Below, one piece after another: positions 1 through 7,739 of a DNA stretch of 12,648 bases. A program made the translations under genes and the position numbers. Source of the DNA: Thermomonas sp. Its GTDB lineage: Bacteria > Pseudomonadota > Gammaproteobacteria > Xanthomonadales > Xanthomonadaceae. The stretch covers positions 1 to 12,648 of the forward strand of contig JANJSW010000102.1 of NCBI GenBank assembly GCA_024711415.1, in the 5' to 3' direction. Within the stretch, counting starts at the first letter, position 1. Each line of letters begins with the position of its first letter. Under the pieces are notes generated by a model, which did not search any database, was not told the DNA's origin, and saw nothing but the letters and a program-made list of their open reading frames with translations.

Positions 1-987
1 AGCGCACCGGGCGCGGCGGTCGAGGCCGATTGCACGCTGCAGTTCCTCGCCCGCCATCGCGGTCTGCGCACCGGCACGGCGCTGGACCATTGCGGTGAAC
101 TGGAGCTGGCGACGCTGGAGCTGCCGGCTGCGGTGGCCGAGGGCATCGCCCCGGCCGCGCTGGCGTGGCGCGCCGACGCGCTGGCCGGCTTCTTCCCGCT
201 GCGTCCGCGCGATGGCCACAAGGGCCGCAACGGCCACGTGCTGTGCATCGGCGGCGATGCCGGCAGCGGTGGCGCGATCCTGCTGGCCGCACAGGCGGCG
301 CTGCGCAGCGGTGCGGGCCTCGTCAGCGTGGCGACCCGCGAGGCGCACGTGCCTGCGCTGCTGGCGCGCTGCCCGGAAGCGATGGTGCATGCGGTGGAAG
401 GCACGGCGGAACTGCTGCCGCTGCTGGACCGCGCGGATGTGCTTGCACTCGGCCCGGGGCTGGGGCAGGGCGAATGGGGCCGCGCGCTGTTCCATGCAGC
501 GCTGACCTGCAACAAGCCGCGCGTGCTGGATGCCGACGCGCTCAATCTGCTGGCATCGACGGGCGCACCGCTGCGCGCGGTTGATATCGTCACTCCGCAT
601 CCGGGCGAGGCCGCACGCCTGCTTGGTTGCACCACCCCGGAATTGCAGCGTGATCGTTTCGCCGCCGCCGCGGCGCTGCAGGCGCGGCTGGGTTGCACGG
701 TGGTGTTGAAGGGCGCCGGCAGCATCGTGCAGGCCGCGGGGCAGCCGCCCGCGGTGATCTGCGCCGGCAATCCCGGCATGGGCACCGGCGGCATGGGCGA
801 TGTGCTGACCGGGGTGGTCGCGGCGCTGCGCGGGCAGGGCTTCGATGCACATGACGCGGCGGTGACCGGTGCGCTGCTGCATGCCGCTGCGGGCGATGCG
901 GCCGCGCGCGAGGACGGCGAGCGCGGCCTGCTGCCCTCCGACTTGCTGCCGTGGTTGCGCAGGTTGGCCAATCCGGTGCGACGATAG
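1..987 (+). CDS. nnr: Bifunctional NAD(P)H-hydrate epimerase / ADP-dependent dehydratase, 5' truncated
   Basis: Repairs NAD(P)H hydrates: the YjeF_N domain epimerises R- and S-hydrates and the ribokinase-like C-terminal domain dehydrates the S form using ADP (family knowledge). The reading frame is open from base 1, so the N-terminal part is cut off by the window edge; 328 residues are visible. The first ~50 residues look like the end of a YjeF_N domain (ADCTLQFLARHRGLRTG, then a DHCGEL turn). The C-terminal domain shows KGRNGHVLCIGGDAGSGGA near bases 222-276, LGPGLGQGEWG, VTPHPGEAARLLG, and the signature GNPGMGTGGMGDVLTG with the expected catalytic Asp at bases 799-801. The stop TAG at 985-987 lies four bases before the tsaE ATG, so the two genes are probably co-transcribed, as with E. 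coli yjeF-yjeE. An internal ATG at 133 is not the real start, because domain sequence continues upstream of it. Confidence 0.96.
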   Translation, partial: SAPGAAVEADCTLQFLARHRGLRTGTALDHCGELELATLELPAAVAEGIAPAALAWRADALAGFFPLRPRDGHKGRNGHVLCIGGDAGSGGAILLAAQAALRSGAGLVSVATREAHVPALLARCPEAMVHAVEGTAELLPLLDRADVLALGPGLGQGEWGRALFHAALTCNKPRVLDADALNLLASTGAPLRAVDIVTPHPGEAARLLGCTTPELQRDRFAAAAALQARLGCTVVLKGAGSIVQAAGQPPAVICAGNPGMGTGGMGDVLTGVVAALRGQGFDAHDAAVTGALLHAAAGDAAAREDGERGLLPSDLLPWLRRLANPVRR

Positions 988-991
988 CCGG

Positions 992-1447
992 ATGTCCGAT
1001 TTCCTTCTTCCCGATGCCGCCGCCACCGAAGCGCTGGGTGCGCGGCTGGCGCAGACCCTGCCTGAGCGCGCGGTGATCCAGCTGCACGGCGATCTTGGCG
1101 CCGGCAAATCCACCCTCGCACGCGCGCTGCTGCGTGCGCTCGGCGTCACCGGCACCATCCGCAGCCCCACCTACACGCTGGTCGAGCAGTACGCGCTGCC
1201 CGCCGGCGGGCTGGCCCTGCACCTCGACCTGTACCGGATCGGCAATCCGGGCGAACTGGAGTTCCTCGGTCTCGACCCGGCCGAAGCCCGGCTGTGGCTG
1301 GTGGAGTGGCCGGAGCGCGGGCAGGGCGCGCTGCCGCCGGTGGATCTGGACATCGCGCTGGCGGCGGACGGCGACGGCCGTCGCTGCCGGCTGGACGCGC
1401 GGACCGGGGTGGGCCGGCAATGGCTGGCGGCGATCGGCATGGTTTGA
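992..1447 (+). CDS. tsaE: tRNA threonylcarbamoyladenosine biosynthesis ATPase TsaE
   Basis: Cytoplasmic P-loop ATPase that works with TsaB and TsaD to make N6-threonylcarbamoyladenosine at position 37 of ANN-decoding tRNAs (family knowledge). The 151-residue product matches the usual ~150. It shows the Walker A motif GDLGAGKST at residues 33-41, the family motif SPTYTLVEQY at 58-67, HLDLYRI at 77-83 and the VEWPE segment around 104-108. The ATG at 992 was chosen because it gives the standard N-terminus (MSDFLLPDAAATEALG) just after the nnr stop. The same frame is open upstream to 869, but that stretch lies inside nnr. No strong Shine-Dalgarno sequence precedes the start; translational coupling to nnr is likely given the 4-base gap. 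Confidence 0.96.
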   Translation: MSDFLLPDAAATEALGARLAQTLPERAVIQLHGDLGAGKSTLARALLRALGVTGTIRSPTYTLVEQYALPAGGLALHLDLYRIGNPGELEFLGLDPAEARLWLVEWPERGQGALPPVDLDIALAADGDGRRCRLDARTGVGRQWLAAIGMV

Positions 1448-1553
1448 AGTTGCGGGCGCAATCTGTGCGCAGGTCGAGGAAAGTTCTGCAGGTCACGGAT
1501 TATTCAGGGAAAAGTGCTTGCGTCTGGTCTCGACAGGTGCTTAACTCCCGGCC

Positions 1554-3020
1554 ATGCGTCCGATGGGGAACCGCTGCAATCGCGTCTTGCCGGCAGCCAT
1601 GCTGCTGGTCGCTTCTGCCTGCTTCCATGTAAATGCTTCTGAAATCAAGCAGTTGCGCATCGAGACCGGGGCTACCGGTACGCGCGCCGAACTCCATCTG
1701 GACAAGGCCGGCGAGTACCGGCTGATTCCGCTTTCCAATCCCGATCGGCTGGCGGTGGACTTCCCCGCCAGCCATCTGGCGCGCGGCCTGGCGCTGCCGG
1801 CGGCAGCCGGCATGGTCAAGGCCGTTCGCACCGGGCAGCCCGTCCCGGGCACGGTGCGGGTGGTGTTCGACCTGGCCAGCAAGGTCAGGGCGATCCCGAC
1901 CACGCTGGATACGGCTGCGTCCGGCACCGTGCTGGTGCTGGAATGGCCCGGTGATGCGGCGCCGGCGTCCGCGCCGGCCACTGCCGCCGCCACGCCCGCC
2001 GTCGCCACGACCGAAAAGCCCGTGACCGCAGGCCCGTCGCCGTCCACCGGCACGCCCGCCGCCGATCCCATCGCCGCCTTCGCCACTGCCGCGATGCCAA
2101 CGCAGGGCGTGCCCGCCAAGCCCACGGTCGCCACGACGCCCACGTCGCCGCCTGCAGCCATCCCCTCCGTGCAGCAGGCCGCGCCGGACGTGCCCGCCCC
2201 CCGGCCGCTGCCGCAGGCTGGCACCCGCCCGCTGGTGGTTGCCATCGATGCCGGCCATGGCGGGCAGGATCCCGGCGCACACGGCCCCAACGGCACCCGC
2301 GAGAAGGACATCACCCTCGCCATCGCCCGCGAGCTGGCCCGGCAGGTCAACGCCACCCCGGGGCTGAAGGCGTTCCTGACCCGCGACAGCGATGTGTACA
2401 TCCCGCTGAACCACCGCGCCCGCCGTGCCAGCGCCAACCGCGCCGACATCTTCCTGTCGATCCACGCCGATGCCGCCGAGAACCGCGGCGCGCGTGGCTC
2501 CTCGGTGTACGTGCTGTCCACCCGTGGCGCCTCCTCGCAACGCGCGCGCTGGCTGGCGGACAAGGAGAACGCGGCCGACATCATCGGTGGCGAGCGCGTG
2601 CGCGTGGCCGACAACACCCTGACCTCGGTGCTGCTGGATCTCACCCAGAGCGGCAACATGAAGGCGTCCGAAGACGCCGCCGAGCATGTGCTGGGCGGCC
2701 TCAAGCGCGTCGGCAACAACCACAAGCCGGACGTCGAGCGCGCCAACTTCGCGGTGCTGCGCACCTCCGACAAGATGCCGGCGATGCTGGTGGAAACCGC
2801 CTTCATCTCCAACCCGGATGAAGAGAAGCGGCTGGCCGACCCGGCCTTCCAGCGCACGCTCGCCAGCGCGATCCTGGACGGTGTCGACCGCTATTTTTCG
2901 CGCCAGCCGCCGCCGGGCACGCTGTACGCGGCGCGCGCGCAGGCCAACCAGTCGGCGCAGATTCCGTCATCCGGGCGGACCATGGACATCGCCGCGGTGG
3001 GCGCCGGCGGCAGTCCCTGA
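1554..3020 (+). CDS. amiC: N-acetylmuramoyl-L-alanine amidase (AMIN + Amidase_3), AmiC/AmiB type
   Basis: Periplasmic zinc amidase that cleaves the amide bond between MurNAc and L-Ala of the stem peptide, used in septal peptidoglycan splitting (family knowledge). The 488-residue product has a signal peptide (basic n-region, hydrophobic 11-24, likely cleavage after VNA at residue 28). An AMIN domain spans ~30-130, a long Ala/Pro/Thr linker ~135-225, and an Amidase_3 domain ~226-450. Expected zinc ligands are His235 (AIDAGHGG), Glu250 (REKD) and His304 (SIHAD), with catalytic Glu414 in LVETAF. The segment LLDLTQSGNMKAS sits where division amidases carry the regulatory, activator-controlled region. 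No LysM repeat is seen, which favours AmiC-like architecture, although the position between tsaE and mutL is that of E. coli amiB; the symbol is therefore approximate. ATG 1554 is the first start with a complete signal peptide; Met4 at 1563 is an alternative. No Shine-Dalgarno is visible. Confidence 0.95.
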   Translation: MRPMGNRCNRVLPAAMLLVASACFHVNASEIKQLRIETGATGTRAELHLDKAGEYRLIPLSNPDRLAVDFPASHLARGLALPAAAGMVKAVRTGQPVPGTVRVVFDLASKVRAIPTTLDTAASGTVLVLEWPGDAAPASAPATAAATPAVATTEKPVTAGPSPSTGTPAADPIAAFATAAMPTQGVPAKPTVATTPTSPPAAIPSVQQAAPDVPAPRPLPQAGTRPLVVAIDAGHGGQDPGAHGPNGTREKDITLAIARELARQVNATPGLKAFLTRDSDVYIPLNHRARRASANRADIFLSIHADAAENRGARGSSVYVLSTRGASSQRARWLADKENAADIIGGERVRVADNTLTSVLLDLTQSGNMKASEDAAEHVLGGLKRVGNNHKPDVERANFAVLRTSDKMPAMLVETAFISNPDEEKRLADPAFQRTLASAILDGVDRYFSRQPPPGTLYAARAQANQSAQIPSSGRTMDIAAVGAGGSP

Positions 3021-3084
3021 CGTCGCGACCGTCGCCGCGTCCGATGTGTTCCGCCATGCGCCGGATACGGTGGGCGTGGCCGGC

Positions 3085-3090
3085 TAGAAT
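3085..3090 (+). promoter_or_regulatory. Candidate -10 element of a leaderless mutL promoter
   Basis: The hexamer TAGAAT differs from TATAAT at one base and ends six bases before the GTG start of mutL at 3097. A transcript initiating about seven bases downstream of this element would begin at the start codon itself. No Shine-Dalgarno sequence lies between them. No convincing -35 hexamer was found in the 76-base amiC-mutL gap. This is inference from spacing only. Confidence 0.4.
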
Positions 3091-3096
3091 CCTCGG

Positions 3097-4887
3097 GTGA
3101 GCATCCGTCAACTCCCCGATACCCTGATCAACCAGATCGCCGCCGGCGAGGTCGTCGAGCGACCTGCGTCCGTGGTCAAGGAGCTGGTCGAAAACGCGCT
3201 GGACGCAGGCGCCAAACGCATCGACATCGACCTCGAGGAAGGCGGCACCCGCCTGATCCGCATCCGCGACGATGGCGGCGGCATCGCGCCGGAGGAGCTG
3301 CCGCTGGCGGTGAGCCGCCACGCCACCAGCAAGATCGCCTCCATCGATGACCTCGAAGCGGTAGCCACGCTCGGCTTCCGCGGCGAGGCGCTGCCGTCGG
3401 TGGCCTCGGTCAGCCGTTTCCGCCTCGCCTCGCGTCGGCGCGAGGCCGAGCATGGCGCCGAGCTGCGCATCGATGGCGGCAGGCTGGGCGAAGTCGCGCC
3501 GAACGCACATCCGCACGGCACCACGGTGGAAGTGCGCGACCTGTTCTTCAACGTGCCGGCGCGGCGCAAGTTCCTGCGCGCCGAGCGCACCGAGCTGTCG
3601 CATATCGAGGAGTGGCTGCGCACGCTGGCGCTGGCGCGGCCCGACGTGGAGATCCGGGTCAGCCACAACGGCAAGCCGTCGCGGCGCTGGAAGGGCGAGG
3701 GCCACCTGCTCAGCGACGTGCGCCTGCACGAGGCGCTGGGCGAGGAGTTCGCCCGCAACGCGCTGCGCGTGGACCACGCCGGCGCCGGCATGCGCCTGCA
3801 CGGCTGGATCGCGCAGCCCGCGTACAACCGCGCCAGCGCCGACCAGCAGTACCTCTACGTCAACGGCCGCAGCGTGCGCGACCGCAACATCGCCCACGCG
3901 GTGCGGCAGGCCTACAGCGACGTGCTGTTCCACGGCCGCCATCCGGCCTACGTGCTGTTCCTCGAACTCGACCCGCGCGGCGTCGACGTGAACGTGCACC
4001 CGGCCAAGCACGAGGTGCGCTTCCGCGAATCGCGCCTGGTGCATGACTTCGTCTACCGCAGCCTGCACGCCGCGTTGGCCGAGACCCGCGCCGGCAGCAT
4101 GGCCACGCCCACCCCGCCGATGTCGGTGCCTGCCGCGGACGCGCCGCGCTGGTCGATGCCGTCGCCGCCGCAGCAGCAGGCCATGGGCCTGCGTGTGGGC
4201 GATGCGCCCGCCGCCTATGCCGCGCTGTACGCGCTGCGTGCCGATGCTGCATCGACGCAGCCGCTGGCTGCGATGCCGATGCCGGACGACGCGCCCGGCG
4301 GCATGCCGCCACTTGGCTTCGCCGTCGCCCAGCTGCACGGCATCTACATCCTCGCCGAGAACGCCGAGGGCCTGGTGGTGGTCGACATGCACGCCGCCCA
4401 CGAGCGCATCGGCTACGAAAAATTGAAGGCCGCGCACGACGGCGCCGGCCTGCGCACCCAGCCGCTGCTGGTGCCCAGCAGCCTGGCGGTGTCCGAACGC
4501 GAGGCCGACATCGCCGAGCGCGAATCGGAGACGCTGGCGCAGCTGGGCTTCGAGGTGCAGCGCAGCGGACCGCAGTCGCTGCTGCTGCGCAGCGTGCCGG
4601 CGCTGCTGGCCCACGGTGACGTGGAGGCGCTGCTGCGCGATGTGCTCACCGACCTGCGCGAACACGGCAACACCCGCCGGGTGGCCGAGACCCGCGACGA
4701 GCTGCTGGCCACCATGGCCTGCCACGGCGCGGTGCGCGCCAACCGCAGGCTCACCATTCCCGAGATGAACGCGCTGCTGCGCGAGATGGAAGCCACCGAA
4801 CGGTCCGGCCAGTGCAACCACGGCCGCCCCACGTGGACGCGTTTTTCGCTGGCGGAGATGGACAAATGGTTCCTGCGCGGTCGTTGA
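3097..4887 (+). CDS. mutL: DNA mismatch repair protein MutL (endonuclease-type)
   Basis: GHKL-family ATPase that links MutS mismatch recognition to strand removal. The 596-residue product has the N-terminal ATPase motifs: [14 protein letters not shown], with expected catalytic Glu29 and Asn33 in [18 protein letters not shown] at 58-63; HATSKI; and GFRGEAL at 93-99. A low-complexity Pro/Ala/Gln linker covers roughly 335-400, followed by the C-terminal dimerisation domain. Unlike E. coli MutL, that domain contains [12 protein letters not shown] at 430-441, fitting the D(Q/M)HAxxExxxxE metal-binding endonuclease motif. ACHGAVRAN around 541-549 and CNHGRPT at 573-579 complete the usual site. This suggests nicking MutL in a MutH-independent system. 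The start is GTG at 3097, supported by the canonical [19 protein letters not shown]-terminus. The last 22 bases overlap the next gene. Confidence 0.98.
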   Translation: MSIRQLPDTLINQIAAGEVVERPASVVKELVENALDAGAKRIDIDLEEGGTRLIRIRDDGGGIAPEELPLAVSRHATSKIASIDDLEAVATLGFRGEALPSVASVSRFRLASRRREAEHGAELRIDGGRLGEVAPNAHPHGTTVEVRDLFFNVPARRKFLRAERTELSHIEEWLRTLALARPDVEIRVSHNGKPSRRWKGEGHLLSDVRLHEALGEEFARNALRVDHAGAGMRLHGWIAQPAYNRASADQQYLYVNGRSVRDRNIAHAVRQAYSDVLFHGRHPAYVLFLELDPRGVDVNVHPAKHEVRFRESRLVHDFVYRSLHAALAETRAGSMATPTPPMSVPAADAPRWSMPSPPQQQAMGLRVGDAPAAYAALYALRADAASTQPLAAMPMPDDAPGGMPPLGFAVAQLHGIYILAENAEGLVVVDMHAAHERIGYEKLKAAHDGAGLRTQPLLVPSSLAVSEREADIAERESETLAQLGFEVQRSGPQSLLLRSVPALLAHGDVEALLRDVLTDLREHGNTRRVAETRDELLATMACHGAVRANRRLTIPEMNALLREMEATERSGQCNHGRPTWTRFSLAEMDKWFLRGR

Positions 4888-5819
4888 TCCTGCTCGCCGT
4901 CGCCGCATTGGCGGTGGCTGCCTGCAATCGATCCACCGAGCCCAGCGCGGCGCAACAAGCCGCGAAGGCGAAGGCCGCGGCCGCGTTCGCCGCGTCCGAA
5001 CAGGCGTGGCGCGCGCAGCGATTGGCGGAACTGACCAGGCCCGATGGCTGGGCCAGCCTGATCGGCCTGCACTGGCTGGATGCGGGCGCGCACCGCGTCG
5101 GCAGCGCCGCCGACAACGGCATCCGCCTGCTGCTGGGCCCGCCGCACCTGGGCGTGTTCAGCGTGCGCGACGGCAAGGCACGCTTCGTGGCCGATGCGAT
5201 GGTCACCATTGATGGAAAGCCCGGCAAGGGCGGCGCCCTGCGTAGCGATGCCGATGAAGGCGGCCCCAGCGTCATCGCGTTCGACGACGGCAAGGGGCTG
5301 GCCACGGTGATCGAGCGCGGCGGCCGGCTGGCGCTGCGGGTCAAGCACAGCGAGGCCGACAGCCGGGTACATTTCGCCGGCCTGGAGTACTGGCCGGGCG
5401 GCCCGCAGTGGCGGGTGCAGGCGCGCTTCATCCCGCATCCGCCGGGCAGGACATTGCCGATCGCCAACATCATCGGCACCACCGACGAGATTCCCAACCC
5501 CGGGGTGGTCGAGTTCACCCGCAGCGGCACGCCGTTCCGGCTGGAGGCGCTGGACCAGGGCGAGGGCACCCTGTTCCTGGTGTTCGCCGACCGCACCAGT
5601 GGCCATGGCAGCTACGGCGCCGGACGCTTCATCGACGCACCGATGCCGGATGCGCAGGGCCGGCTGGCGCTCGATTTCAACCGCGCCTACAACCCGCCGT
5701 GCGCATTCACCCCGTTTGCCACCTGCCCGCTGCCGCCGCCGGAAAACCGGTTGGACCTGCGGGTGGAAGCGGGCGAAAAAACCTATCGCAAGCCCGAATC
5801 CCCTTCCAAGGACGCCTGA
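4866..5819 (+). CDS. DUF1684 family lipoprotein
   Basis: A 317-residue DUF1684 protein of unknown biochemical role. ATG 4866 was chosen because it is preceded by GGAG at 4854-4857 (8-base spacing) and begins a lipoprotein signal peptide, [20 protein letters not shown], with lipobox VAAC and acylated Cys20. An upstream ATG at 4812 in the same frame would bury that signal. After an Ala/Lys-rich spacer (~25-45), the family body starts at [13 protein letters not shown]. Near the C-terminus is the typical YNPPCAF...[10 protein letters not shown] block, starting at Tyr275 with Cys279 and Cys287. Asp at +2 of the mature protein would favour inner-membrane retention, but here residue 21 is Asn, so by the classical +2 rule outer-membrane sorting is more likely. 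The start lies within the mutL 3' end and the stop overlaps the next ATG, so all three may be translated from one mRNA. Confidence 0.9.
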   Translation: MVPARSLILLAVAALAVAACNRSTEPSAAQQAAKAKAAAAFAASEQAWRAQRLAELTRPDGWASLIGLHWLDAGAHRVGSAADNGIRLLLGPPHLGVFSVRDGKARFVADAMVTIDGKPGKGGALRSDADEGGPSVIAFDDGKGLATVIERGGRLALRVKHSEADSRVHFAGLEYWPGGPQWRVQARFIPHPPGRTLPIANIIGTTDEIPNPGVVEFTRSGTPFRLEALDQGEGTLFLVFADRTSGHGSYGAGRFIDAPMPDAQGRLALDFNRAYNPPCAFTPFATCPLPPPENRLDLRVEAGEKTYRKPESPSKDA

Positions 5820-6775
5820 TGAAATTCCGATTGCCCGCCTTCCTGCTGTGCGCCCTGCTGGTTCCCGCTGCCGTCGCGGTCCAGCTCGAGCAGTCGCAGC
5901 CGCCGGCACAGCCGCAACCGGCGCAAGCGCAGGCGGACGCCAAACGTCCGCTGCTGTGGAAGGTGTCCGACGCCGACAATTCCGTCTATCTGCTGGGCTC
6001 GTTCCACCTGCTCAAGGCCGACGACTACCCGCTGCCGGTGGAAGTGGACCGCGCCTTCGACGACAGCGCTTCGCTGCTGTTCGAGATCGACCCGGCGGCG
6101 CTGACCGCGCCCGATTCGATGGCGGTGATGCAGAAGTACATGGCCTACGAGGATGGCAAGAGCCTGAGCACCGTGTTGCCCAAGCCGACGCTGGAGAAGC
6201 TGTCCACGCTGGTGTCGGCCGGCGGCGGCAGCGTGCAGGCGCTGGAGCACAGCGAGCCGTGGGCGGTGAGCCTGGGCCTGGTGCTGGGCGTCACCCGTGC
6301 GATGGGTTTCAGCCAGGAATTGGGGCTGGACCGCAAGCTGATGGCGCGCGCCAGCGACGCCGGCAAGCCGGCCGCCGGGCTGGAAACGGTGGAAGACCAG
6401 ATGCGCGCGATGGACGCGGTGCCCTATGCCGAACAGGCGCAGGGCATGGACGAGTTCCTGTCCGACCCGCAGAAGGCGATCCGCCAGATGAGCGACATGC
6501 ACGCCTGGTGGCGCGCCGGCGACGTGGAGAAGCTGGACAGCGAGATGCGCGCAGAGATGGCGCACAAGACCCCCGAGAGCTATCGCCTGCTCGATGTCGA
6601 GCGCAACCGCGCATGGCTGCCGCAGGTGGAGAAGCGCCTGTCCGAGTCGAAGCAGGACAACACGCTGGTGGTGGTGGGCTCGCTGCACCTGCTGGGCAGC
6701 GACGGGCTGGTGGAACAGCTGAAGGCGAAGGGCTACACGGTCGAGCGGATCTGCGACAGCTGCGCAGCGGACTGA
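5819..6775 (+). CDS. TraB/GumN family secreted protein
   Basis: A 318-residue protein of the TraB/GumN family, which resembles metal-dependent hydrolases of the Tiki/PrgY/ChaN group; the bacterial members have no firmly known substrate. It has a signal peptide with likely cleavage at AVA|V after residue 20, a Gln/Pro-rich spacer 22-40, and the paired GxxH motifs that mark the family: GSFH at 60-63 and GSLH at 287-290. Between them are GLDRKLM and GLETVEDQ, and RNRAWLPQVEKRL precedes the second motif, all standard for the family. The ATG at 5819 overlaps the DUF1684 stop (TGATG) and has AAGGA at 5808-5812 with a 6-base spacing, so translational coupling is likely. The same frame is open far upstream, but that part is out-of-frame DUF1684 sequence. 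The gene ends 10 bases from a convergent gene. Despite the family name, no gum polysaccharide genes are nearby. Confidence 0.9.
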   Translation: MKFRLPAFLLCALLVPAAVAVQLEQSQPPAQPQPAQAQADAKRPLLWKVSDADNSVYLLGSFHLLKADDYPLPVEVDRAFDDSASLLFEIDPAALTAPDSMAVMQKYMAYEDGKSLSTVLPKPTLEKLSTLVSAGGGSVQALEHSEPWAVSLGLVLGVTRAMGFSQELGLDRKLMARASDAGKPAAGLETVEDQMRAMDAVPYAEQAQGMDEFLSDPQKAIRQMSDMHAWWRAGDVEKLDSEMRAEMAHKTPESYRLLDVERNRAWLPQVEKRLSESKQDNTLVVVGSLHLLGSDGLVEQLKAKGYTVERICDSCAAD

Positions 6776-6785
6776 GTCGCCGGCG

Positions 6786-7193
6786 CTATGCGCCCGCCTG
6801 CATCACGATGCAATCCACCGGGCAGGCCGGTACGCACAATTCGCAGCCGGTGCACAGGTCATCCAGCACGGTGTGCATGTGCTTGGGGCCGCCAAGGATG
6901 GCGTCCACCGGGCAGGCCTGGATGCATTTGGTGCAGCCGATGCAGTCGGCTTCGATGATGAAGGCCAGTTCGCCGGGCTTATGGGTGCCGCGACTGCGGT
7001 CATAGGGTTGCGGCGCGACGCCCAGCGCCTTCGCCAGCGCGCGCGCGCCGGCATCGCCGCCGGGCGGGCAACGGTCGATGCCGGCCTCGCCGCGGGCCAT
7101 CGCCTCGGCGTAGGGGCGGCAGCCGTCGAAGCCGCACTGCCCGCACTGGGTCTGCGGCAGCAGGCGGTCGATGCGTTCGACGGGGTCGATCAT
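6786..7193 (-). CDS. rsxB: RnfB-like iron-sulfur ferredoxin, soluble, no membrane anchor
   Basis: A 135-residue electron carrier related to RnfB/RsxB. It begins with a [4Fe-4S] domain of the RnfB type: Cys17, Cys20, Cys25 and Cys42 in CGQCGFDGC...C. A bacterial 2x[4Fe-4S] ferredoxin domain follows, with [12 protein letters not shown] (84-95) and [12 protein letters not shown] (114-125). Three clusters are therefore predicted. Canonical RnfB proteins are ~170-190 residues and start with a hydrophobic helix; this one starts directly at [21 protein letters not shown] and has none. ATG 7193 is the only start that gives a sensible protein: the frame is open for 139 further codons, but those are Arg/Thr/Cys-rich and antiphase to the hemerythrin gene. 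No rnfA, C, D, G or E gene is visible. It is probably co-transcribed with the hemerythrin gene 58 bases upstream and perhaps with metG. The symbol reflects homology, not proven membership of an Rnf complex. Confidence 0.9.
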   Translation of the reverse strand: MIDPVERIDRLLPQTQCGQCGFDGCRPYAEAMARGEAGIDRCPPGGDAGARALAKALGVAPQPYDRSRGTHKPGELAFIIEADCIGCTKCIQACPVDAILGGPKHMHTVLDDLCTGCELCVPACPVDCIVMQAGA

Positions 7194-7251
7194 GGCGCGT
7201 TGCCGCTGCGCGAGGCAGGCCGGACGGCACCGTTCGCGCACACGGAAGTCT

Positions 7252-7662
7252 TCATAGCGATTCGGCGAGCGGCAACAGTTCGCGGTCCTCGTGCTGGATG
7301 CGCGCGTGCAGCGCGTCCAGCATGGTCCCGAGCTGTCGGCTGAAATCCCGTGGGTCGGCGGCGATCCGTGCCGCCGTGTTCCAGTGCGCGGCGAAGTCCC
7401 CGTAGGCCGTCGCCAGCCCGCCCATCTCGTGCTGGAAGCGTTTGCCGATGGCGGCGACCTGCGGGTCGCTGGCGTTGGCCAATGCCGGGTACAGCATGCG
7501 GTCCTCGATCGCCAGGTGCAGCTTGATGGTCGCGTCGATCTTCTTGAGCTCTGCGAACAGCGCGCCGGCATTTTCCGCCACGTCCGCCTGCACCAGCCTG
7601 CGCAGCTCATCCATGCTGGCGTAGAGGGCGTCGTGGTCGCTCTTGATCCTGCTGGTGTTCAT
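7252..7662 (-). CDS. Hemerythrin-like HHE domain protein
   Basis: A 136-residue, likely cytoplasmic, all-helical protein of the hemerythrin HHE cation-binding group, whose members bind a non-heme di-iron centre and sense or carry O2, NO or iron (family knowledge). Candidate ligands are His10 in KSDHDAL, His49 and Glu53 in [13 protein letters not shown], His78 in RFQHEM, and His119, His124, Glu125 and Glu128 in [13 protein letters not shown]. The two E-D-R-x-L-(L/Y)-P segments at the ends of helices are typical of the family. There is no signal peptide or membrane segment. ATG 7660-7662 gives the expected N-terminus; the Shine-Dalgarno is weak. The gene sits 66 bases downstream of metG and 58 upstream of the RnfB-like gene on the same strand. 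The exact ligand set and function cannot be settled by eye. Confidence 0.88.
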   Translation of the reverse strand: MNTSRIKSDHDALYASMDELRRLVQADVAENAGALFAELKKIDATIKLHLAIEDRMLYPALANASDPQVAAIGKRFQHEMGGLATAYGDFAAHWNTAARIAADPRDFSRQLGTMLDALHARIQHEDRELLPLAESL

Positions 7663-7720
7663 CGGTCGACCAAAGGACGAAGCGGTGCAGGGAAGTATGG
7701 GCCTTCGCGCGTGAAGAACG

Positions 7721-7739
7721 CGGTGCGCTCAGCGCACCG
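7721..7739 (-). other. Hairpin across the metG stop codon
   Basis: CGGTGCG (7721-7727) and CGCACCG (7733-7739) are perfect inverted repeats around a 5-base loop that contains the metG TGA stop. On the - strand the sequence after the stem is CGTTCTTCAC, too poor in T for a convincing intrinsic terminator. It could be a weak terminator or an RNA-stability hairpin between metG and the hemerythrin gene. It may also be chance in GC-rich DNA. Confidence 0.3.

Noticed and set aside
1456..1470. Inverted repeat GCGCA-ATCTG-TGCGC after tsaE, as a terminator
   Set aside because: A 5-base stem without a following T-run; this is common by chance in GC-rich DNA.
1966..2225. Repetitive-looking Ala/Pro/Thr codons in the amidase gene, as a tandem repeat
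   Set aside because: The bases are not a regular repeat unit; this is the usual flexible linker between the AMIN and Amidase_3 domains.
1500..2857. Two long - strand open frames opposite the amidase gene
   Set aside because: Low-complexity Gly/Arg or Ala/Ser translations antisense to a gene with all catalytic residues; no independent start signals.
2803..4908. Very long open frame on the - strand opposite mutL
   Set aside because: The translation is rich in Arg, Ala, His and Gln with no recognisable domain, and it is antisense to an unambiguous MutL. High-GC codon use leaves such shadows open.
6782..6794. Small inverted repeat GGCGC-TAT-GCGCC between the two convergent genes, as a bidirectional terminator
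   Set aside because: A 5-base stem with no T-run on either strand; too weak to call, though some termination signal would be expected here.
7194..7610. In-frame 139-codon upstream extension of the RnfB-like gene, possibly a fusion
   Set aside because: The extension is Arg/Thr/Cys-rich and antiphase to the hemerythrin gene on the same strand; RnfB homology begins exactly at the Met at 7193.
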